NCBI GenBank assembly: GCA_001689535.1
Contig: LUJP01000061.1
Location: forward strand, 1 to 7,569
Source of the DNA: Bacteroidales bacterium M5
GTDB lineage: Bacteria > Bacteroidota > Bacteroidia > Bacteroidales > Muribaculaceae
DNA: 7,569 bases
Reading direction: 5' to 3'
Shown: piece after piece, positions 1-4,829 of the stretch
How the letters are laid out: each line of letters begins with the position of its first letter
Numbering within the stretch: position 1 is the first letter of the stretch
Position numbers and translations under genes: made by a program
The notes under the pieces: generated by a model
Databases searched by the model: none
What the model was told of the DNA's origin: nothing
Seen by the model: the letters and a program-made list of their open reading frames with translations, nothing else

Positions 1-44
1 GGTACAATTTCTAAGGTAAAAAAGATTGTGTTAGGTTTCTGATG

Positions 45-76
45 CAAAGGTAGAGCCCCCGGATTGCTAAATCAAA
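45..76 (-). promoter_or_regulatory. Leftward Bacteroidetes-type promoter for a gene beyond the left edge
   Basis: On the minus strand a perfect -7 box TACCTTTG (consensus TAnnTTTG) occupies 52-45 and a perfect -33 TTTG occupies 76-73, with a 20-bp spacer that fits the 19-21 bp expected for Bacteroidetes sigma-ABfr promoters. Transcription would start near 37-41 and run off the left edge. No start codon for the downstream gene is visible in the remaining bases, so its identity is unknown. The match of both boxes and the spacing makes this one of the two best promoters in the window. Confidence 0.6.
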
Positions 77-236
77 TAAAATGATATGTTATTCAGCAAT
101 GTTTTTTAAGTCTTCCCGAATCAACCTTGTTTTGATGTGTGGGCTAAACGGCTGATAATTAGGGGTGAGCACCTTTTGAGGCCGAAAGGGGCGCAAACCT
201 CCGATTTGTTAAAGTAGGTTAAATGTGATTTCCCTG
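77..236. other. Intergenic stretch without a recognised gene
   Basis: This lies between the stop codon of the lpxH-like gene and the leftward promoter at 45-76. I see no plausible coding frame: open frames here are tails of shadow frames from the lpxH-like gene. A small dyad at 172-189 (CCTTT, 8-nt loop, AAAGG, with two further outer pairs) could fold in RNA, but it has no T-run on the minus strand and is not a convincing terminator for the leftward genes. No confident terminator was found. Confidence 0.4.
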
Positions 237-986
237 TCAAGAAATTGTTTCCATTCGGAGTGTATTTCCATCCCATACGGCATAGTTGAAGTGGCTGAAT
301 GCATCGCCCAGAACCATGAGAGTGGCGCAGCCATCGGGGCCTACGCGTCGTTCCGCCGGGGTGTGGCGGTGACCGAATATGAAATAGTCGGCATGATGGC
401 CACTCCGCAGGTAATCGTTGGCAAAGACCACAAGCGGATCGGTGTCGGGGAGTACCGACGGACTTATGTAGCTGCTCGTGGCGCGGCTGTGGGTTGACCA
501 GCGGTGAGCGAACCCCACCGTCCATCGCGGGTGTATGGCGGAATACAAACGCTGGCACATACGGTTTCTGAATACCCGGCGCATGAGGCGATAGGAAGTG
601 CGCACTTCCCCAACGCCGTCGCCATGCTCCATCACGAACGTCTTGCCGTCAAGGTCGCGGGTTATGATTCCATCGGCCACGTTGATTCCAAGCTCCGTTG
701 GAAGATAGTCGAATATCCAGATATCGTGGTTGCCCTTTAGCCAAGTTATCTCCACGCCACTGTCGGCAAGTTCGGCGAGCGCGCCGAAGAATCTCACGAA
801 TCCCCGGGGCACCACGTCGCGGTACTCATACCAGTAATCTATCACATCGCCCAGCAGAAACAGTCTGCTGGCGGTAGGGGCGATGCTCCGCAGCCATGCG
901 GCTATGCGGCGCTGATGTGAATAAGTGTCGGCAATATAGTCGGCACCCAGATGGAGATCCGATATGAAATAGGTCTTGTCTCGCAT
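237..986 (-). CDS. lpxH: UDP-2,3-diacylglucosamine diphosphatase, LpxH-like calcineurin-type phosphoesterase
   Basis: Predicted to hydrolyse UDP-2,3-diacylglucosamine to lipid X and UMP in lipid A synthesis, at the cytoplasmic face of the inner membrane. All metallophosphoesterase motifs are present in the 249-aa product: D10-x-H12, G46-D47 followed by D50, GNHD at 85-88, H120-G-D122, and GHRH at 204-207. A basic, aromatic helical insert (about 133-170, including HPRW and AHRW) sits where LpxH has its lipid-binding cap. Length is close to E. coli LpxH (240 aa). I chose the ATG at 986, giving MRDKTYFISDLHLG. A longer frame starting with TTG at 1022 would overlap the upstream gene by 20 bp. The gene follows the DUF59 gene after 16 bp and is probably co-transcribed with it. 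A related phosphoesterase with another substrate cannot be excluded, but the cap and its Bacteroidetes-like sequence favour LpxH. Confidence 0.8.
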   Translation of the reverse strand: MRDKTYFISDLHLGADYIADTYSHQRRIAAWLRSIAPTASRLFLLGDVIDYWYEYRDVVPRGFVRFFGALAELADSGVEITWLKGNHDIWIFDYLPTELGINVADGIITRDLDGKTFVMEHGDGVGEVRTSYRLMRRVFRNRMCQRLYSAIHPRWTVGFAHRWSTHSRATSSYISPSVLPDTDPLVVFANDYLRSGHHADYFIFGHRHTPAERRVGPDGCATLMVLGDAFSHFNYAVWDGNTLRMETIS

Positions 987-1002
987 TGTCTGTGCTGACG
1001 GA

Positions 1003-1326
1003 TTACATGAATCCCAGTTCAAGCTTGGCCTCGTCGCTCATCATGTCCTTGTTCCATTCCGGCTCGAACACAATGTTTATATCCACACCTTTCACTCCCT
1101 CGATGCTTTCCAGTTTTATGCGCGCGTCTTCCACCAGGAAGTCGGCGGCCGGACAGCTCGGGGCGGTCAGGGTCATGTCAATGTGCAGTACCGCCTGGTC
1201 GTCAAGGTCAATCTTATATATGAGCCCGAGAGAATAGATATCCACCGGAATCTCAGGGTCGAAAACCGTGCGGAGCATCTCCACGGCTTTTTCTTCTATC
1301 TGAAGTCTTTGCTGCTGGTCTATCAT
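1003..1326 (-). CDS. MIP18/DUF59 family metal-sulfur cluster assembly protein (SufT-like)
   Basis: A 107-aa single-domain protein of the DUF59 (MIP18/PaaD/SufT) family. Members help deliver or mature iron-sulfur clusters on target proteins in the cytoplasm. Visible signatures are DPEIPVDIYSLGLIY at 23-37, the hallmark MTLTAPSCP at 51-59 with the conserved cysteine C58, and a C-terminal EPEW..DMMS segment at about 88-96 seen in stand-alone family members. Length is typical of single-domain forms. It is the first gene of a leftward unit with the lpxH-like gene 16 bp downstream. No suf or isc gene is adjacent, so its client proteins cannot be read from context. The ATG at 1326 lies only about 8 bp from a -7 box, so the mRNA is probably leaderless or nearly so. 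Confidence 0.9.
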   Translation of the reverse strand: MIDQQQRLQIEEKAVEMLRTVFDPEIPVDIYSLGLIYKIDLDDQAVLHIDMTLTAPSCPAADFLVEDARIKLESIEGVKGVDINIVFEPEWNKDMMSDEAKLELGFM

Positions 1327-1333
1327 AATATTG

Positions 1334-1365
1334 CAAAATTAACAAAGAGCCGCGATATTGCCAAG
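1334..1365 (-). promoter_or_regulatory. Promoter for the DUF59-lpxH unit
   Basis: On the minus strand TAATTTTG at 1341-1334 matches the Bacteroidetes -7 box TAnnTTTG. CTTG at 1365-1362 matches three of four bases of the -33 TTTG with a 20-bp spacer. The predicted transcription start is about 1327-1331, immediately before the ATG at 1326. The -33 element overlaps the left arm of a 15-bp palindrome at 1364-1378. Confidence 0.5.
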
Positions 1366-1378
1366 GAAGATGCTTCCT
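1364..1378. promoter_or_regulatory. 15-bp perfect palindrome in the divergent promoter region, candidate operator
   Basis: The sequence AGGAAGATGCTTCCT has two perfect 6-bp arms around a 3-bp centre. It lies between the divergent DUF59-lpxH and nagB promoters and touches both -33 positions (1362-1365 for the leftward promoter, about 1374-1377 for nagB). A dimeric regulator bound here could affect both transcripts. No regulator gene is visible in the window, so the role is inferred from position and symmetry only; 6-bp arms can arise by chance. Confidence 0.3.
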
Positions 1379-1396
1379 GTTTCAGAAAAAGATTTG

Positions 1397-1404
1397 TAAA
1401 TTTG
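1397..1404 (+). promoter_or_regulatory. Candidate -7 box of the nagB promoter
   Basis: TAAATTTG matches the Bacteroidetes -7 consensus TAnnTTTG exactly. The -33 element is poor: TTCC at 1374-1377 is the tetramer at 19-bp spacing. The start site would be near 1408-1411, leaving a leader of roughly 32-35 nt before the ATG at 1443. The weak -33 could mean activator dependence. Confidence 0.4.
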
Positions 1405-1442
1405 CGCTATATAATTATCACTTTTCAAAGCAGAATAAAGCC

Positions 1443-2252
1443 ATGAGACTGATTATCGAACCGGATTACACCAATGTATCCGCATGGGCCGCACGATATG
1501 TGGCCGCCCGCATCAATGAAGCCAATCCCACTCCCGAGAAGCCTTTTGTTCTCGGTTGTCCCACCGGCAGCTCTCCGTTAGGCATGTATCGCGAGCTCAT
1601 CAAACTCAACAAGGAGGGTAAGGTCAGCTTCAAGAACGTTGTGACTTTCAATATGGATGAATACGTGGGCATTCCCCGTGACCACGAGCAGAGCTACCAT
1701 ACTTTCATGTGGACCAACTTCTTCAATCAGATCGACATCAAGCCTGAGAACGTGAATATTCTCAACGGCAATGCCGAAGATCCCGAAGAGGAGTGCCGCA
1801 AATACGAGGAGAAGATTGCAAGCTACGGCGGCATCGACCTGTTTATGGGAGGTGTAGGCCCCGACGGACATATCGCTTTCAATGAGCCCGGATCGAGCCT
1901 CACATCCAAGACCCGCATGAAGACCCTTACAAAGGATACAATCATTGCCAACTCACGCTTCTTCGAGGGTAATGTGGATCTCGTTCCCAAGACCGCTCTT
2001 ACTGTAGGCGTAGGTACTGTAATGGCAGCCAAGAGCGTACTTCTGATTGTAAACGGCCACAACAAGGCCCGCGCTCTCAAGCACGGCGTAGAAGGCGGCA
2101 TAAGTCAGATGTGGACTATCTCGGCTCTGCAGATGCATCCCAAGGCCATTATCGTGGCCGACGACGCTGCATGCGACGAACTCATGGTTTCCACCTACCG
2201 TTACTTCAAGGATATAGAGGGCGCTAACCTCAATCCCGAAACTCAGCTCTGA
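1443..2252 (+). CDS. nagB: Glucosamine-6-phosphate deaminase
   Basis: NagB converts glucosamine 6-phosphate to fructose 6-phosphate plus ammonia, linking catabolism of GlcNAc, chitin and host glycan amino sugars to glycolysis in the cytoplasm. The 269-aa product matches the family length (E. coli 266 aa). Key residues fall at the E. coli numbers: D72 in NMDEYVG, and D141, H143 and E148 in GPDGHIAFNEPGSS (139-152). The phosphate loop GCPTGSSPLG is at 38-47. Residues that form the GlcNAc-6-phosphate allosteric site in the E. coli hexamer (S151, R158, K160, Y254) are all present, so allosteric activation is plausible. The ATG at 1443 is preceded by A-rich sequence without a Shine-Dalgarno, as is usual in Bacteroidetes. 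It is a single-gene unit with its own promoter and terminator; nagA is not adjacent. Confidence 0.96.
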   Translation: MRLIIEPDYTNVSAWAARYVAARINEANPTPEKPFVLGCPTGSSPLGMYRELIKLNKEGKVSFKNVVTFNMDEYVGIPRDHEQSYHTFMWTNFFNQIDIKPENVNILNGNAEDPEEECRKYEEKIASYGGIDLFMGGVGPDGHIAFNEPGSSLTSKTRMKTLTKDTIIANSRFFEGNVDLVPKTALTVGVGTVMAAKSVLLIVNGHNKARALKHGVEGGISQMWTISALQMHPKAIIVADDAACDELMVSTYRYFKDIEGANLNPETQL

Positions 2253-2259
2253 TAGACTG

Positions 2260-2315
2260 AAAAAATAAAAATGCGGGGTGCCAAAACTTATGTTTCGGCA
2301 CCCCGCAATATTTTT
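2260..2315. terminator. Bidirectional intrinsic terminator between nagB and the leftward operon
   Basis: An 11-bp GC-rich stem (TGCGGGGTGCC at 2272-2282 with GGCACCCCGCA at 2297-2307) encloses a 14-nt loop. It is followed on the plus strand by ATATTTTTA and flanked on the other side by AAAAAATAAAAA, which reads as a T-run on the minus strand. It begins about 20 bp after the nagB stop and about 23 bp from the stop of the leftward MBL gene, so it can end both convergent transcripts. Confidence 0.92.
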
Positions 2316-2329
2316 ATCTTCAGACGGAA

Positions 2330-3055
2330 TCAGACTTTGGAAAGCTCGATTGACTCTCCGGGCTCATGCAGGCAATGGCATGAAACGCCCTCGGGAGCAT
2401 AGTCGGCGAAGTCGCAGGCTTTGTGGTAATCGCCGTTGAAGTGCATCGGGAAGAAATCGTGTACCTTTATGGTCTGGAGGAAATAGCGTGCGCCGCGGGC
2501 GTAGTCCACGCCTTGACGTACATCCACGGGGAACATTGCTATGTCTACTGCCGGAGCTTCCGAGGCGATGTGGTTCACTATCACCTTGAATTCCTCGTCG
2601 GCCTTGCGGACCTCGCGTTCGGTCGATTCCTCGCTCCATGTCCAGTCGTTGAGGTCGCCGGCGTGGAAAATCTTCTGGCCGGTGGAAGTGGTCACCAGAA
2701 GCGATACACCTTTATCGGTAGATTTGTAGGCTTTCACCGACACCCCTCCTGGAAGATTGTCTATGATATCGCCTGCACTTATGCCCGCTACGCTCAGCGT
2801 GGTAGGAACGTTCATGGCCGGAATATCGTTGGAGAGCACATAGGTGCGGTTGTGGTTCTGGGCTATCTCGTAGACGCTTTTTGAATAGTGGTCGGGATGG
2901 TTGTGTGTTGCGAAGAAAATCACCGGAAGCTCGGGATTCTTGTCGAGAATGCGTTTGAGTGCGTGCGAAGGATCGCGCACATAGTCAAATACGAGGATTG
3001 CATCGGAGAGCGTTACAGCGAAGGCGCTGTGCTCAAGATAAGTGACTCTTGTCAT
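2330..3055 (-). CDS. MBL-fold metallo-hydrolase (THNHPDH type), substrate unknown
   Basis: A 241-aa metallo-beta-lactamase fold protein without a signal peptide, so probably cytoplasmic. Visible features are an N-terminal YLEHSAFAV strand typical of UlaG/YhfI-like members (H9), a THxHxDH metal motif as T50-H51-N-H53-P-D55-H56, HAGDLND at 131-137 with the likely bridging aspartate D134, and a late PMHF with H205 as a probable ligand. The core of a dinuclear Zn site therefore appears intact. The usual glycine after the motif is replaced (DHYS), as in the small beta-lactamase-superfamily Zn hydrolases of anaerobes. It is the last gene of the leftward operon, 24 bp after the PhnP-like gene. Substrate cannot be assigned; the family includes lactonases, phosphodiesterases and nucleases. 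Confidence 0.8.
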   Translation of the reverse strand: MTRVTYLEHSAFAVTLSDAILVFDYVRDPSHALKRILDKNPELPVIFFATHNHPDHYSKSVYEIAQNHNRTYVLSNDIPAMNVPTTLSVAGISAGDIIDNLPGGVSVKAYKSTDKGVSLLVTTSTGQKIFHAGDLNDWTWSEESTEREVRKADEEFKVIVNHIASEAPAVDIAMFPVDVRQGVDYARGARYFLQTIKVHDFFPMHFNGDYHKACDFADYAPEGVSCHCLHEPGESIELSKV

Positions 3056-3079
3056 AGTTTTATGTGATTTTGGGTTGAA

Positions 3080-3850
3080 TCAGATGTTGACGGTGAGACC
3101 GTCGAACGCGAGCTCTGTTCCTTCTGGAAGCATGGTGTTTACCCGGGCGTGGACGCCCATGCCATGGCTTATGTGGGTAAGGAATGCCCGCTTCGGTTTC
3201 ACATAATTAATAACATTGAGTGCTTCATCTAAGTTCAGATGCGATTCATGGGGCTTATGGCGGAGTGCGCCAATCACAAGCGTGTGGCATCCCTTGGCGG
3301 CCTCAAGGGTTTCGTGGGGGATGATTTTACAGTCGGTGAGATACACGAGCGGCCCGATACGGAATCCCAGGATGGGCAGTGACGGATTGTGATTGACCGC
3401 AAGAGGGATGACGGTGGTGAGGGGAGAGACGGTGAATGGCTTTCCGGCCTCGATTTCATGAAGGCTGAACCGCGGCGACCGCGGATAAGGGTGAGGTCCG
3501 AAACAGTAGGGAAGGTGCGTCCTGATATCACGGGCCACATCCTCCCGGCAGTATACGGGGAATCCTCCGGGGATGGCTGTGCAATATGGCCGCAGGTCGT
3601 CTATGCCTCCCAGATGGTCGTAATGGCTGTGGGTTACTATCAGGCAGTCCAATCGGGGTTGATCGGCACGGAGCATCTGATGGTAGAAATCGGGCCCGCA
3701 GTCTATGAGCACTCGGGCGTCGGCGGTCTCCACCAGCGCCGAACATCTCATACGCTTGTCCAGAGGGTCGGTTGACCGGCATACCTCGCAGTCGCAGCGG
3801 ATTTCAGGAACGCCGGTCGATGTGCCTGTGCCGAGAAACGTGAGTTTCAT
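3080..3850 (-). CDS. PhnP-like MBL-fold phosphodiesterase
   Basis: A 256-aa cytoplasmic MBL-fold hydrolase resembling PhnP, the phosphoribosyl cyclic phosphodiesterase. The start MKLTFLGTGTSTGVP is a classic first strand for this group. C19-x-C21-x2-C24 matches the cysteines that hold PhnP's structural zinc. The metal site is T73-H74-S-H76-Y-D78-H79, with H154 (NHN), D173 (LTDCK) and H226/H229 (THISH) as further ligands. The PHESH stretch (200-204) matches the conserved PhnP region near the active site. No C-P lyase genes are nearby, so the true substrate may be another cyclic phosphodiester, and the gene name phnP is not assigned. The ATG at 3850 is 28 bp after the lipoprotein stop, and the next MBL gene follows after 24 bp. 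Confidence 0.82.
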   Translation of the reverse strand: MKLTFLGTGTSTGVPEIRCDCEVCRSTDPLDKRMRCSALVETADARVLIDCGPDFYHQMLRADQPRLDCLIVTHSHYDHLGGIDDLRPYCTAIPGGFPVYCREDVARDIRTHLPYCFGPHPYPRSPRFSLHEIEAGKPFTVSPLTTVIPLAVNHNPSLPILGFRIGPLVYLTDCKIIPHETLEAAKGCHTLVIGALRHKPHESHLNLDEALNVINYVKPKRAFLTHISHGMGVHARVNTMLPEGTELAFDGLTVNI

Positions 3851-3878
3851 TTTATTTGCGATTACTGCCTGTTTGGGG

Positions 3879-4811
3879 TTACTGGCGGAAACTCTTTAGA
3901 AGTCCGTCCTCGAAAATAAGGAAAATGCCGTTTTCGTAGGTCCAGATCTCGCGCATGAAACTGTAACCCGGACGGCGGTCGATGTTGGCCGGAGCGCCAA
4001 GGGCCAGACGGGCCTCGTCGCGGGTCATGTCGAGGGCCACGCGTCCGTTGATTATCAGTTTCCAGTTGTCGTCGGTAATCAGCGGATAGTGCAGGCGTGG
4101 GTCGGTGAGCGAGAATATATTGCTGAATTTGCGGGGGGCCTTCAGGTCTTTGCCCAGGGAGAGATAGAGGCTGAACGGCTTCCCGTTTTCATCCGTCATC
4201 AGCAATCGGGCTGGATAGAAGGAATTGCCGAATACCACATCCTCCACTTTTACGGGCACAAACTTGCGGCCGTTGCGAGCGTTGCCGTCTTCGTCATACC
4301 ATGCTGTGGTGATGATATAGTAGGTGTTGCCTTTCAGTCGCGCGGTGACATCCCGGATAAGGCTTTCCTCAATCATGAAGGGAATCTCCACAATGCCGTT
4401 TTCCCGAAGTTTCTCCGGCGAATATCCGGCGCGGTAAGTGATGTCAGTCCCGACGGAGGTGGTGAAAGTGATATCGGTAACCTCTTCGCCGGTCACGGAT
4501 GTGGCCGAAGAGATGTTTTTGAGCGTTACGGTATCACCCGCGAGGTCTCCGGCCGATGCTCCGGTAGAACCCAGCATGAGTGAGACTTTGTTGTCGGTGA
4601 TGTAGAACCGTTTTCCCGGATGCCATTCCGCGAAAGGCTGCCGGTCTATTCCGGAAAGATAAGAGTCTTCAGGTTTGTCGGGGATTTTTTCGCGCTTAAC
4701 GTCGTGAGCGGTGATTTTGGGCGTGCTTTCAATTCCGGTGAAGCATGAAGTGGCGCCGAGGCTTAAAGCCACGGCGCCGCATGCAAGCATTATAAGTTGT
4801 ATTCGTTTCAC
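3879..4811 (-). CDS. Putative lipoprotein with BamE/SmpA-like C-terminal segment
   Basis: A 310-aa protein of unknown function. From the GTG at 4811 it reads MKRIQLIMLACGAVALSLG, then ATSC with C23 as the lipidated cysteine: a basic n-region, hydrophobic core and acceptable lipobox. A longer frame begins with TTG at 4820 (three more residues). An ATG eight residues inside the GTG frame would lose the basic n-region. No acidic surface-export run follows the cysteine, so a periplasm-facing location is likely. The middle (about 55-255) is probably beta-rich and unrecognised. The last 50 residues (MTRDEARLALGAP at 262-274, then a WTYENG..L.FEDG pattern from W290) resemble the SmpA/OmlA (BamE) repeat motif. 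It starts 18 bp after the prolyl oligopeptidase stop and is clearly in the same operon. The BamE resemblance is to the fold motif only and does not make it BamE. Confidence 0.72.
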   Translation of the reverse strand: MKRIQLIMLACGAVALSLGATSCFTGIESTPKITAHDVKREKIPDKPEDSYLSGIDRQPFAEWHPGKRFYITDNKVSLMLGSTGASAGDLAGDTVTLKNISSATSVTGEEVTDITFTTSVGTDITYRAGYSPEKLRENGIVEIPFMIEESLIRDVTARLKGNTYYIITTAWYDEDGNARNGRKFVPVKVEDVVFGNSFYPARLLMTDENGKPFSLYLSLGKDLKAPRKFSNIFSLTDPRLHYPLITDDNWKLIINGRVALDMTRDEARLALGAPANIDRRPGYSFMREIWTYENGIFLIFEDGLLKSFRQ

Positions 4812-4829
4812 TAATATCAATTGGGTTTA

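Noticed and set aside
172..189. Small dyad downstream of the lpxH-like gene as a terminator
   Set aside because: Only five contiguous pairs and no T-run on the minus strand after the stem.
121..558. 145-aa minus-strand frame
   Set aside because: It overlaps the lpxH-like gene in another frame, has low-complexity shadow composition and lacks any family motif.
976..1446. 156-aa plus-strand frame across the DUF59 gene and the divergent promoter region
   Set aside because: It is antisense to a well-supported gene, covers both promoters, and has no recognisable domain.
1578..2138. Minus-strand frames opposite nagB
   Set aside because: nagB is unequivocal on the plus strand; these are antisense shadows.
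2423..2884. 153-aa plus-strand frame opposite the MBL gene
   Set aside because: Antisense to a gene with intact metal-binding motifs; no promoter or independent family signal.
4089..4583. 164-aa plus-strand frame opposite the lipoprotein gene
   Set aside because: Shadow frame from the GC-biased third codon positions of the lipoprotein gene.
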